A stretch of DNA of 64,000 bases, taken from positions 5,518,001 through 5,582,000 of the forward strand of contig CAVUHL010000003.1 of assembly GCA_963741305.1 (NCBI GenBank), given 5' to 3'. Position numbers and translations under genes: made by a program. The stretch comes from DATMER01 sp963741305 (lineage in GTDB: Bacteria > Acidobacteriota > Thermoanaerobaculia > Multivoradales > UBA5704). Of this stretch, positions 1 through 9,762 are shown in pieces; the stretch's first letter is position 1; each line of letters begins with the position of its first letter. The notes under the pieces are model-generated. The model had not been told where the DNA came from and made no database searches. It worked only from the letters and a program-made list of their open reading frames with translations.

Positions 1-1
1 C

Positions 2-69
2 GGCGGCCTCTTCTTCCTGTTTCACGGCGCCGGCCGGCCCTCGGTCGACGCCGCTCGGCAACTTGGGCC

Positions 70-73
<4 letters not shown>
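2..73 (+). CDS. C-terminal tail of a gene cut by the left edge
   Basis: An open frame enters from the left edge and ends at a TAA at 71-73, leaving 23 residues with a hydrophobic start (GGLFFLF) and a polar tail ending RQLGP. It would be convergent with, and overlap by four bases, the stop of the R3H ATPase gene, an arrangement common elsewhere in this window. Too little is left to name a product, and it may be a chance frame. Confidence 0.3.
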
Positions 74-1719
<1,646 letters not shown>

Positions 1720-1725
1720 GGGTAG

Positions 1726-1731
1726 AGGCTA
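1726..1731 (-). promoter_or_regulatory. -10 box for leaderless R3H ATPase gene
   Basis: On the minus strand TAGCCT is followed by six bases and then the ATG at 1719. No Shine-Dalgarno sequence is present. It is one of a set of similar boxes in this window. Confidence 0.4.
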
Positions 1732-1811
1732 CAACGTTTCCAGGGCAAGAAAGATGCCTGTAACCTTTTGGCCGCTACAGTCGTAGGGGGATTGGAAGAA
1801 GGAGGAGAGAC

Positions 1812-2666
1812 ATGAATATTCAAAAGCTGAGCTTCCCTGCACTGGCCGTCATTGCCGCGGCGGCCCTGGCCCTGGCGGCTCCCGCCCAGGCTTCGGAGAC
1901 CGTCAAGGAGAAATTCCTGAAGACCTACCCCCTGAAAGCCGGCGGCGAGCTGCGGGTGGAGAACACCAACGGCGGCATTACCGTCGAGGCCTGGGACCGC
2001 AACGAGGTCCAGGTGGAGGCCATCAAGCAGGTCAAGGCCGATAGCACGGAGAAGGCCCGGGAAGGATTGAAGCTGCTCAAGATCGAGGTTCAGGCCTCCG
2101 CGGGCAAGCTGCAGATCCTCACCAAGTACCCCAAGAACGAGGGCGACGGCTTCTTCGACTGGCTGTCCGGCAACAGCCTCAGCATGAACGTGACCTACAA
2201 GATCAAGGCGCCGCGCGAGCTGGTGTCGAACCTCCAGAGCACGAACGGCGGCGTACGCCTCGTGGGTACCCGCGGCCGGGCCGACCTGTCGACCACCAAC
2301 GGCGGCGTCTCGGTGGAGGACGTCGAGGGGAACATCCGCCTGCGCTCGACCAACGGCGGCCTGACCGTGGTCAACGCGGCCGGCACCCTGGACGGCCTCA
2401 CGACCAACGGCGGGATCACCGCCCAGCTCACCGAGGTGAACGGCGACCTCACCCTCCGCACGACCAACGGCGGCGTGACCCTGCGCCTCCCTGAAAACCT
2501 CCGCGCCTCGGTGGACATCGCCACCTCAAACGGCGGCATCCACTCCGACCTCGCGGTCGAAGGGGGCCAAAAGACCAAGAAGTCGCTGACCGGCGACATC
2601 AACGGCGGCGGCGGCAAGCTCCACGTGCGCAGCACCAACGGCGGCGTGCGGATTTTGGCGGATTGA
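1812..2666 (+). CDS. DUF4097 family secreted beta-repeat protein
   Basis: 284 residues with a signal peptide (about 1-27, cleavage after APAQA). The body is the DUF4097 right-handed beta-repeat type: the motif TNGG or a close variant recurs about eight times (for example ENTNGGIT, QSTNGGVR, RSTNGGLT, RTTNGGVT, ATSNGGIH), as expected for stacked beta turns. Probably exported to the periplasm or surface; the function is unknown and the family is often tied to envelope stress genes. A strong AAGGAGG precedes the ATG. It is monocistronic as far as visible, followed by a GC-rich hairpin region. Confidence 0.85.
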   Translation: MNIQKLSFPALAVIAAAALALAAPAQASETVKEKFLKTYPLKAGGELRVENTNGGITVEAWDRNEVQVEAIKQVKADSTEKAREGLKLLKIEVQASAGKLQILTKYPKNEGDGFFDWLSGNSLSMNVTYKIKAPRELVSNLQSTNGGVRLVGTRGRADLSTTNGGVSVEDVEGNIRLRSTNGGLTVVNAAGTLDGLTTNGGITAQLTEVNGDLTLRTTNGGVTLRLPENLRASVDIATSNGGIHSDLAVEGGQKTKKSLTGDINGGGGKLHVRSTNGGVRILAD

Positions 2667-2750
2667 TCCCATCCCCTCTCTCCCCAGCCCTCTCCCCCGC
2701 CTGCGCGGGGAAGAGGGAGCGACCACCCGTCCCTCTCGCCCCGTAAGTCT

Positions 2751-2795
2751 CCCCCTCTCCCGGGGCGGGCGTGCTTGGGGGACCGGGAGAGGGGG
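2751..2795. repeat. GC-rich hairpin / palindromic intergenic element
   Basis: A 13-base arm (2751-2763) pairs perfectly with 2783-2795 across a 19-base loop, within a C-rich then G-rich stretch of about 150 bases between two + strand genes. It could terminate the DUF4097 transcript or be a member of a dispersed palindromic repeat family. No U-tract follows, so intrinsic termination is uncertain. Confidence 0.5.
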
Positions 2796-2851
2796 TCGGG
2801 GGGTGAGGGCTCCGGTACGCCCCTTGCACCCCGCTCTCCGCGGAGGTGCAT

Positions 2852-3985
2852 ATGGAACGTCGCCAGCAGTGGACACTCTTGGGTGGTCTGGGAATCGGGG
2901 CAGGCCTCATGTACCTGCTCGATCCCAAACGGGGACGCCAGCGCTGGGCCACGGCGCGGACCGCCCTGGGGCGGGCATCGCGCGACCTCGCCCACCGGAG
3001 CCGCGGGCTTGTCGCCAAGGCCGGGGCCCGGCTGCACCACGAGCACGTCGAGGACCGCGTCCTCGAAGACCGAGTGCGGTCGAAGATGGGCCGGTTCGTC
3101 TCCCACTCCCACGCTATCGAGGTTCTGGCCGACGACGGTGAGATCACCCTGGCGGGCGAGATCCTGGACTCCGAGGTGGCCGGCCTGCTCGCGGCGGTGC
3201 GCTCCGTCCGCGGCGTGCGCAAGGTGGACGACCAGCTCCGGGTCCACGAGAGCGCGGGGAGCGTCTCCTCTCTCCAGGGCGAGCCGAGCAAGCGCACCCC
3301 CCACTACCGGACATCGCCCCCCTGGCCTCCGGCCAAGCGGCTGCTGGCCACCACGGCCGGTGGCGCCCTGGCCTTTGCCGGCTTCCACCGCCGCGATCCG
3401 ATCGGCCTCGCGATCGGGACAGTCGGGATCGGGCTGATCGCCCGCGGCATGGCTGCCTCGGGAACCCAGACCCTGGACATCCACAAGACGATCCTGGTCG
3501 GCGCTCCGATCGAGGACGTCTTCGGCTACTGGGCCGAGTTCGAGAACTTCCCCCGCTTCATGGCCAACGTCGTGGACGTCCAGCGCACCGGCAGCAACTG
3601 CTGGCACTGGGTGGTCCGCGGCCCCGCGGGCACGCACCTCGAATGGGATGCCTGCCTGAGCGTGTTCGAGCCCGAGCGGGTCCTGTCCTGGAAGACCCTG
3701 CCCGGAGCTGCCCTTGGCAACTCGGGGAGCGCCCACTTCACTCCCACTGGCGAGACCGAGACCCGGGTCGACATCCAGGTCTCGATCCACCCTCCCGCCG
3801 GCGCCCTCGGCTCGATCGGCCATGCCATCGCGGCCCTGCTCGGACGCGACCCCGAAACGGAAATGGACGAAGACCTCGCCCGCTTCAAGGAACTGATGGA
3901 AGAGGGGCGGACCACCGTCGAAGGCGAGACGGTGCTGCGCGGGGACATCCCCGCGGGGCCGGTCGAGCCGGTACGGTTTCACTGA
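2852..3985 (+). CDS. BON domain plus SRPBCC (polyketide cyclase-like) membrane protein
   Basis: 377 residues. The N-terminus carries a glycine-rich membrane segment with the motif GLGIGAGLMYLLDPKRGR. A BON domain lies at about 66-135, two short hydrophobic segments at about 160-205, and an SRPBCC/START-like fold at about 212-345 (opening IHKTILVGAPIEDVFGYWAE). BON domains bind phospholipid and SRPBCC domains bind hydrophobic ligands, so an envelope or lipid role is inferred. The start is ATG 2852, not the in-frame GTG at 2846, because GGAGG at 2842-2846 is then correctly spaced. It shares its N-terminal motif with the next gene, suggesting duplication. Confidence 0.8.
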   Translation: MERRQQWTLLGGLGIGAGLMYLLDPKRGRQRWATARTALGRASRDLAHRSRGLVAKAGARLHHEHVEDRVLEDRVRSKMGRFVSHSHAIEVLADDGEITLAGEILDSEVAGLLAAVRSVRGVRKVDDQLRVHESAGSVSSLQGEPSKRTPHYRTSPPWPPAKRLLATTAGGALAFAGFHRRDPIGLAIGTVGIGLIARGMAASGTQTLDIHKTILVGAPIEDVFGYWAEFENFPRFMANVVDVQRTGSNCWHWVVRGPAGTHLEWDACLSVFEPERVLSWKTLPGAALGNSGSAHFTPTGETETRVDIQVSIHPPAGALGSIGHAIAALLGRDPETEMDEDLARFKELMEEGRTTVEGETVLRGDIPAGPVEPVRFH

Positions 3986-4013
3986 CACGGATGTTCGAAA
4001 GGAGGACACTCCC

Positions 4014-4652
4014 ATGAAGAAACGCAACCCATTGACCCTCCTCGGAGGGGTCGGCCTCGGCGCCGGCCTCATGTACCTTCTCGATCCGGACGGCGGCCGC
4101 CGACGCCGCGCCCTGGCCCGCGACAAGGCCGTGCACGGCCTCAAAGTGAGCGGCAAGGCGCTGCGCAAGACATCCGTGGACGTCGGCAACCGCACCCGCG
4201 GTCTCGTGGCCGGAGCGGCCTCGCGCCTGCGCAAGGGCAGCGCGGACGACCACAAGCTCGAGGGGCGGGTGCGCTCCAAGCTGGGCCGCCACCTCTCCAA
4301 CCCCTCGTCCCTCCAGGTGCAGTGCCAGGACGGCCGGGTGATCCTCTCGGGCCCGGTGCTCGCCGCCGAGCTCGACAAGCTGCTCGCCAAGGTGCAGAAG
4401 ATCAAGGGCGTCCACGAGGTGGAGAGCCGCCTGGAGATCCAGTCCGGAGCGGAGGGCTCTGAGAACGGCAACCGGCGTGGTTCTCTCAAGGGGATAAGCC
4501 CGCGTACGGCCGTGCTCGGACTCGGCGGCGTGGGTGCCCTGGCGGGCCTCGGCCTTCTGGCGCGTACTTCGAAGGGCCGGGAGCTCACCCGTCCCCTCCG
4601 AGAGACCCGCTCGGTCAAGAGCCGGAAATCCGGAGAGCAGCTCGAGTGGTAG
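4014..4652 (+). CDS. BON domain membrane-anchored protein
   Basis: 212 residues. It opens with a glycine-rich hydrophobic segment and the motif GAGLMYLLDPDGGRRRRA, nearly the same as the preceding gene. A BON domain follows at about 80-150 (LEGRVRSKLGRHLSN through KGVHEVESRLEI), then a second hydrophobic stretch (about 165-185) and a basic tail. AAGGAGG at about 4000 gives a well-placed start 28 bases after the previous stop, so the two genes are probably co-transcribed. Likely an envelope stress or lipid-associated protein; the exact role is unknown. Confidence 0.8.
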   Translation: MKKRNPLTLLGGVGLGAGLMYLLDPDGGRRRRALARDKAVHGLKVSGKALRKTSVDVGNRTRGLVAGAASRLRKGSADDHKLEGRVRSKLGRHLSNPSSLQVQCQDGRVILSGPVLAAELDKLLAKVQKIKGVHEVESRLEIQSGAEGSENGNRRGSLKGISPRTAVLGLGGVGALAGLGLLARTSKGRELTRPLRETRSVKSRKSGEQLEW

Positions 4653-4671
4653 AAGGGGCCGCCTCTATGCA

Positions 4672-4731
4672 GGGCGGGGCTTGTCCTGGGCTTGCCCCGC
4701 CCGGGAGGGGGAAACCCCGAGTGACTCGGGG
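4672..4731 (+). terminator. Paired GC-rich hairpins after the BON operon
   Basis: GGGCGGGGC (4672-4680) pairs with GCCCCGCCC (4694-4702), and CCCCGAGT (4715-4722) with ACTCGGGG (4724-4731). They sit between the BON operon and the convergent HicA-like gene. There is no clear U-run, so these may slow or end transcription from both sides. Confidence 0.45.
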
Positions 4732-4799
4732 CTCTACCCGAGTTCGATCTACGCTGCTACAGGCAGCGAGGGGGATACTGAAGCAGGTAGGCGCCTAGC

Positions 4800-5051
4800 T
4801 TAAACCAGCCCAGGGATCTTCTCTAGGGCACATTCAAGAATCCCGAAGAAGCGAGCCATTCTTTTGACGTGGCCTGTCTCAATCTCGGGATTGCGGCGCG
4901 TACCGTGCTTACCGCGAGGTAATCCACGGTACGTCTTGCCTTGCCAGATGACCCAATTGCGATGGGGCTTCGAAACGATGACTGCACCAGGGGCGCAGTC
5001 ATCGAGCATGTCTTCTATCTCTTTGAGCGAGACTTGACCGTGGGAGGGCAT
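4800..5051 (-). CDS. HicA-like toxin, extended form
   Basis: 83 residues, small and basic. The segment KPHRNWVIWQGKTYRGLPRG resembles the HicA double-stranded-RNA-binding-like fold in which a single histidine (here about residue 29) is the catalytic residue of an mRNA interferase. The tail HVKRMARFFGIL matches the usual last helix. It is longer than typical HicA (about 60-70) because of an insertion around GKHGTRRNPEIETG. It starts six bases after the stop of the HicB-like gene, supporting an antitoxin-first toxin-antitoxin pair. Assignment is from pattern, not a database hit. Confidence 0.6.
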   Translation of the reverse strand: MPSHGQVSLKEIEDMLDDCAPGAVIVSKPHRNWVIWQGKTYRGLPRGKHGTRRNPEIETGHVKRMARFFGILECALEKIPGLV

Positions 5052-5057
5052 CCAAGG

Positions 5058-5519
5058 TTAGGCCGCCAGAGCTGCCTCGCTCATCTCGTTATTTGTTGCC
5101 GCCGGGCGGCTGACCTCGGTGACCTCGATACCGAGTCGGGTCTCCGCCGGTCTCTTGTTTAGCCAGTCGGGGGCACCGAGTTGCCCTGCTCGCACTCGCT
5201 GAACGGCTTCCTCCCATTCCCTGGCAGCGGTCACGTTCGTTTCGTCGAAGAAACGCTGGACCTCATCCCGGAAGCTTCCGAAGCTCGTGGCATCGGATGC
5301 GATATCGAAGAGCACGGCCTTGAAGGCGGAGCTGAACTCTGCCAAGGCCTCGCCCGGGCTTTGTCCCTTGGCTGCGAATCCTCCTGGATTTACACCTTCT
5401 ACCCAGATCTCGCCTTCCTCCTCACCCAATAAGGCACGACCGGAGACGGCTACTCTTGCGATGTAGCCGTTTCCCTCAACTAGCTCCCGGAGACCGAAGA
5501 GCAGTGGGAATTGTGTCAT
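5058..5519 (-). CDS. HicB-like antitoxin
   Basis: 153 residues. The N-terminal half (YIARVAVSGRALLGEEEGEI, then NPGGFAAKGQSPGEALAEF) has the degenerate RNase-H-like pattern of HicB antitoxins: strand-strand-GF-A-G-S-EA helix. The C-terminal half is longer than usual and probably replaces the normal DNA-binding helix-turn-helix. A strong GGAGGTG sits ahead of the ATG. It is immediately upstream of the HicA-like gene. An RNA-interferase neutraliser that also autoregulates is the expected role; the family call is moderate. Confidence 0.55.
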   Translation of the reverse strand: MTQFPLLFGLRELVEGNGYIARVAVSGRALLGEEEGEIWVEGVNPGGFAAKGQSPGEALAEFSSAFKAVLFDIASDATSFGSFRDEVQRFFDETNVTAAREWEEAVQRVRAGQLGAPDWLNKRPAETRLGIEVTEVSRPAATNNEMSEAALAA

Positions 5520-5657
5520 GTTGGCACCTCCAAAGAGGGAAGAGACACCCCGTTCCTATTGGATACGGCATGAGTCCGCCCCCGTTATGGGACGACAATG
5601 CAACCCGCGTCCCTCTCGGTGCGCAGGATAGCTCGCCGGTCCCCTTCACTACAGAGA

Positions 5658-5686
5658 ATTCTCCGCCTGTTGATACAAACTGTCAA
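5658..5686 (-). promoter_or_regulatory. Candidate promoter for the HicBA-like pair
   Basis: On the minus strand a perfect TTGACA (5681-5686) is followed by 17 bases and GAGAAT (5658-5663). It would give a leader of about 130 bases before the HicB-like ATG. The long leader weakens the call. Confidence 0.4.
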
Positions 5687-5757
5687 GCGGGGCGCCTGGC
5701 CCTGGCGAAGCCTTCCCCTCTACCGCCTGCCCCACCCGAGTGACCATCCCGTATCTC

Positions 5758-6414
5758 TCAGAGCTTGATGTCGTCGAGCGAGAGCAGGCCCTGCTTGAGG
5801 GCGTAGATCACGGCCTGGGTGCGGTGGGCGAGCTGCAGCTTCGAGAGGATGTTGCCCACGTGGGTCTTCACCGTGTCCTCGGAGATATGGAGGGCCTCGG
5901 CGATCTCCCGGTTGGTGCGGCCGTGGGCGAGTTGATGGAGCACCTCGGTCTCGCGCTCGCTCAGGGGCTCCGTCAGGCTTGCGCCCCGGGTCAGCTCCTG
6001 GAGGACCGAGCCCGCCACGGCCGGGTCGAGCACCGACCTTCCTCTCGCGGCGCCGCGTACCGCGTCCAGGAAGATCGCGGGGTCGGCGTCCTTGCGCACG
6101 TAGCCGATGGCCCCAGCCCGCAGCGCGCCCACCACCCGGGCATCGTCGGTGTGGGCGGTGAGCACCACCACCTGCGTATGGGGGGAGAGGGCGCGGACCC
6201 GGCGGGTGGCCTCGACGCCGTCCATGCCTCCGGGCATGCTCATGTCCATGACCACCACGTCGGGCAACCAGGCCTCCAGCCTCTCCAGCACCTCCTCGCC
6301 GCTCGAAGCCGCGCCCACCACCTCCATGTCCGGGAACGATTCCAGGTAGCTGCGCAGGCCGGTCTGGACCACCTTGTGGTCGTCAACCACGACGATGCGG
6401 ATCCTGCCGTTCAT
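5758..6414 (-). CDS. NarL/LuxR-family response regulator
   Basis: 218 residues. Receiver domain at about 5-120 with the acidic pair DD at 11-12, the phospho-acceptor Asp57 in VVVMDMSMPG and the conserved lysine in GYVRKDA. The C-terminus (about 148-212) is a LuxR/GerE helix-turn-helix (LSERETEVLHQLAHGRTNREIAEAL, split across the helix pair). The frame stays open far upstream, but the start MNGRIRIVVVDDH is chosen because it overlaps the kinase stop by four bases (ATGA), so kinase and regulator are co-translated. A LiaR/DegU-like cytoplasmic transcription factor; its target genes cannot be told from sequence. Confidence 0.9.
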   Translation of the reverse strand: MNGRIRIVVVDDHKVVQTGLRSYLESFPDMEVVGAASSGEEVLERLEAWLPDVVVMDMSMPGGMDGVEATRRVRALSPHTQVVVLTAHTDDARVVGALRAGAIGYVRKDADPAIFLDAVRGAARGRSVLDPAVAGSVLQELTRGASLTEPLSERETEVLHQLAHGRTNREIAEALHISEDTVKTHVGNILSKLQLAHRTQAVIYALKQGLLSLDDIKL

Positions 6415-8051
6415 GACACCGTCCTCAGCCGCCAGCCCAGATAGAGGATCGCATACAAAAGCAGGAATGCGGGCGACACGGCCCAGGGAATCTGAAACAG
6501 GAAGAGAACGAGGATGCTCACCAGCAGGACGGCCACCATCGCTGCGAAAAGCCCGACGGGAAGGCCGCACTCTGGTGAAGAGCCGCTCAGGGAACGACGG
6601 AGGCGAAAGAAGCTCCATGCCTCCCAAAGCGCGAACAGGAGAAGTATGGGAAAGGAGAACCGGGCGACCTGATCCAGCCAGTAGAGAGGAGCCGCGAGCC
6701 ACCTGAACGGCGGATTCGGCACCTTCAACATCGGCATGATGGCGCAGGCCCACCAGAAGGCCACGGTGAACAGCAGAAAGCGGTGCTGATGCTTGAACAG
6801 CCTCCATTGGATGCTCGGCACGTATCGCGCGCCTTTCTTCCCAGAGCCCTTCCAAGCGGAGGCCATCCATACCGCCGCAAGGGGAAGCAGTACATAGACG
6901 AAGCTCGGATGTTTCGCCAGGAAGGGAAGGGCAATGATCACGGAAGTGTCGGTCACCAGCTTATGGACGGGGTCACCGGGAGCTTTCGGCGGCGTGAGCG
7001 GCGCGCAGGCGCGGATCTCCGTTCCCTCACCGGGAGCGCTCCGGATGTCCAGCGTGCCATGCACCGCCTCCAGGCGCTCGCGCATGTTGCGCAGCCCCAT
7101 CCCGGCCGGCTGGCCCGCCGCATCGAACCCCTGTCCGTCATCGCGGACCTGGAGGAGCAGGGCCGGAGCGCCATCCTGCTTGACCTGGCCGAGCTGCACG
7201 TGCACCTCTCGGGCGCGGGCATGGCGGGCGACGTTCGAGAGCGCCTCCTGAGCGATGCGGAAGAGGTTCTCCCGCGTGCTGTCCGCCAAGCGGTCGTCGG
7301 GCGGGAGGTCGCCGATCTCGAAGCGGACCGGGATCCCGCTGCGGTAGCCCAGAGCCTCGCACTGCTCGCGCAGGGCTTCGACGAGCCCCCCGGTGGCTAG
7401 CGGCTCGGGCCGCAGCTGGCTCAGCATGGCCTGCATTTCGACCATGGCCGCATGGGCGCTCCTGCGCACGTCGGCGAGGGCGGCCCTGGCGCCTCCTGGA
7501 TCGCTCTCCCACCGCTCCTCGGCGGCCGCGGAGCTGAGCTTGATGCTGAAGAGCTGTTGCTTGATCGAGTCGTGCAGGTCCCTGGCCAGCCGCTTGCGCT
7601 CCTGCTGCGCCGCCGATTCCCCGGCCGGATCGAGCGCCCGGTGGCTGCCTGCGCTCTTGTAGAAAGCCGCGAAGACGCCGATGACGATCCAGGTCAGGCC
7701 AATTGAGACGAAGACGGGAACGTCTGAATCCGGGCTCGCCACTCCCCTCGATATCAGCAGCAGGGTGATCCAGGCGAAGACGAGCCCGACGGCGGCGATC
7801 TGGGAGACCCGCGAGAGGGCATCCGTCCTCCGCACATCCACCAGGGTCCAGAGCGACAGGCTCATCCCGAAGAGAAGGACTCCGATCGCCTGCAGGAGTG
7901 TGAACGAGCCCGGCTTCACCGCGGCCGGGAAGAGACCGAGCACCCCTTGGGGCAAGACGGCCAGGCTCAGTCCGAGCAAGGCCGCCAGGGCGGCGTTGGC
8001 CAGCAGCAGGGCCGAAAGGAAGATCGAGGGGTTGTGCATGGATTTGTTCAT
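6411..8051 (-). CDS. Sensor histidine kinase, HisKA_3 type, with terminal membrane bundles
   Basis: 546 residues. The N-terminal four or so membrane helices (about 8-135) precede a HisKA_3 dimerisation segment with the phospho-acceptor His160 (ARDLHDSIKQQL) and an HATPase domain with N-box EALSNVARHA (about 269-278) and G-boxes DDGQGFD and GMGLRNMRERL. Unusually, the ATPase domain is followed by a further 170 residues with several hydrophobic helices. ATG 8051 is preferred, but ATG 8087 and 8039 are possible and none has a good ribosome site. It is the partner of the adjacent response regulator. Confidence 0.88.
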   Translation of the reverse strand: MNKSMHNPSIFLSALLLANAALAALLGLSLAVLPQGVLGLFPAAVKPGSFTLLQAIGVLLFGMSLSLWTLVDVRRTDALSRVSQIAAVGLVFAWITLLLISRGVASPDSDVPVFVSIGLTWIVIGVFAAFYKSAGSHRALDPAGESAAQQERKRLARDLHDSIKQQLFSIKLSSAAAEERWESDPGGARAALADVRRSAHAAMVEMQAMLSQLRPEPLATGGLVEALREQCEALGYRSGIPVRFEIGDLPPDDRLADSTRENLFRIAQEALSNVARHARAREVHVQLGQVKQDGAPALLLQVRDDGQGFDAAGQPAGMGLRNMRERLEAVHGTLDIRSAPGEGTEIRACAPLTPPKAPGDPVHKLVTDTSVIIALPFLAKHPSFVYVLLPLAAVWMASAWKGSGKKGARYVPSIQWRLFKHQHRFLLFTVAFWWACAIMPMLKVPNPPFRWLAAPLYWLDQVARFSFPILLLFALWEAWSFFRLRRSLSGSSPECGLPVGLFAAMVAVLLVSILVLFLFQIPWAVSPAFLLLYAILYLGWRLRTVS

Positions 8052-8172
8052 CAAAGACAGTCTAAAGAGGCAGCCGGGCCGGCGCATCGCCCGAAAGAGG
8101 GAATCTTCCTCCCCGGAAAGAGTGATCCGCGCCCCGTTGTGTAGAATCCACTCCGAAGAAGGGGGGCTCGTT

Positions 8173-9729
8173 CTGCGCAGAGTCGGGATTTTTGGCTGGG
8201 GGATCGTAGCGCCCCGCTCACCGAACGTCGAGGCGTTCGCGAGGAACCTCGCGTCGTCGGAGAGCTGGCTGTCGCCGTTCGAGGGCTACGGCCCCAACAA
8301 CTTCCTGGTGGGCAACCCCGAGTTCTCGTTCGAAGAGTACAAGGGCTGGATCGACGCCCGCTTCCCGCCGAGCCGCTACCGCCAGCTCGAGGAGAAGATG
8401 GACCCGACCACCCTGTTCGCGGTCGGCGCCTTCATCCAGACGCTGGGGCAGAACCCCGGCATCGAGCAGGAGCTCCAGCGCCTCGGCACCCAGGCCCATG
8501 TCTACGTGGGCACCGGCATCGGCAACGTCATCACGATTGCGCAGGCGACCCTGGCCCTGGACCGCGCCCAGCGCGCCTGGGACCGCTTCTGGGCCGAGCG
8601 CAACCCCGGCCTCAAGGCGTGGTGGGACTCGCGCGCCGAAGAACGCCCGGAAGCACCCACCCCTCCGGAGGCCCTGCCGCCCGAGCAGCGCTCCGACGCC
8701 GACCGCGCCTGGTGGCACTTCTGGGCCGGGAACTGCCCCGACCTCCACGCCTACCTCGCCGAGATGGCCGAGATCGAATCCATGAGCGTCGAGGGCGTCG
8801 TCGCGAGCGGCAAGATGAGCGTCCTCAAGGAGAAGCAGCGCCGCTTCGGGCAGCTCCAGAAGCGCTGGGGCGCGCCTCAGCCCCCCTGGCTGGCCGTGTC
8901 CGCGAGCGTCGTCTGGAACCTCCACAACACCCCGGCGGCGCAGGTCTCCATGCTCGGCAGGATCACCGGCCTGGCCTTCGGGCCCGTGGCGGCCTGCTCC
9001 ACCTTCGGCGTGGCCCTGAAGCTCGGCATGGATGCCATCGAGCGCGGCGAGGCCAAGGCGGTCGTGCTCGGCGCCACCGATCCGCCGCCGAACGTGCTCT
9101 CGGTCGGAGGCTTCTACTCGGCCCGCGTGACCTCCGCCGACGGCAACGTCTCCAAGCCCCTGACCGGCATGCGCGGCACCCACGTGGCAGGCGGAGCGGT
9201 GCTCTGGATCCTGGGCGACTACGAACACATGACGGCGCTCGGCTTCAAGCCGCTGGGCATGGAGCCGCTGGCGGTCGGGGTCAGCTCGGACGCCGACCAC
9301 ATCATCACGCCGTCCGTCGAGGGGCCGACCGAGGCCATGCGCCAGGCCTTCGAGGCCTCCGGCATCCGGCCGGACGAAATCGCCACCTGGGACCTCCACG
9401 CCACGGCCACGCCGGGCGACTATCAGGAGGTCCACAACCTGCGCTCGATCCTTCCGGATTCAGTCCTGGTCACGGCCCGCAAGGGGACGTTCGGCCACGG
9501 CATGGCCGCCGCGGGGGGCTGGGAGCTGACCGCGCAGTACCTCGGCTACGAGCAGGGAACAATCTTCCCGACGCCGCTCTCCCACGGCGAGCTCAATCCA
9601 CAGATCGCCGCCCTCCACCGCGACTTCGTCTGCGACGAGGCGGTCCCCGCCCCCGCCGGTCCGGCCGGCAAGCTGTCCATGGGAGTCGGCGGGATCAACG
9701 CGTGCATCATCTCGCGGCCGTGGAAATAG
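8173..9729 (+). CDS. Beta-ketoacyl synthase-like enzyme with large insertion
   Basis: 518 residues. Thiolase-fold condensing enzyme with the nucleophile Cys275 in VAACSTFG, a first histidine at about 409 (DLHATATPGD) and a second at about 442 (KGTFGHGMAAAGG), the Cys-His-His set of KAS I/II-type synthases. A stretch of about 100 residues (120-235), rich in Trp and charged residues, is inserted in the N-terminal half. The protein pattern begins RRVGIFGWGIVAP, which fits a CTG start at 8173 placed six bases after an AAGGGGGG ribosome site; upstream GTG 8122 and TTG 8137 lack such a site. It stands alone, with no acyl carrier protein or other fatty acid genes nearby. Substrate unknown. Confidence 0.8.
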   Translation: MRRVGIFGWGIVAPRSPNVEAFARNLASSESWLSPFEGYGPNNFLVGNPEFSFEEYKGWIDARFPPSRYRQLEEKMDPTTLFAVGAFIQTLGQNPGIEQELQRLGTQAHVYVGTGIGNVITIAQATLALDRAQRAWDRFWAERNPGLKAWWDSRAEERPEAPTPPEALPPEQRSDADRAWWHFWAGNCPDLHAYLAEMAEIESMSVEGVVASGKMSVLKEKQRRFGQLQKRWGAPQPPWLAVSASVVWNLHNTPAAQVSMLGRITGLAFGPVAACSTFGVALKLGMDAIERGEAKAVVLGATDPPPNVLSVGGFYSARVTSADGNVSKPLTGMRGTHVAGGAVLWILGDYEHMTALGFKPLGMEPLAVGVSSDADHIITPSVEGPTEAMRQAFEASGIRPDEIATWDLHATATPGDYQEVHNLRSILPDSVLVTARKGTFGHGMAAAGGWELTAQYLGYEQGTIFPTPLSHGELNPQIAALHRDFVCDEAVPAPAGPAGKLSMGVGGINACIISRPWK

Positions 9730-9762
9730 AGTTTCGCCTCCAAAAATTGGTGGCGAGCGCAC

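Noticed and set aside
2195..4618. Open frame of 807 codons on the minus strand across three + strand genes
   Set aside because: It spans DUF4097 and both BON genes and an intergenic hairpin, has low-complexity Arg/Pro composition and no start signal.
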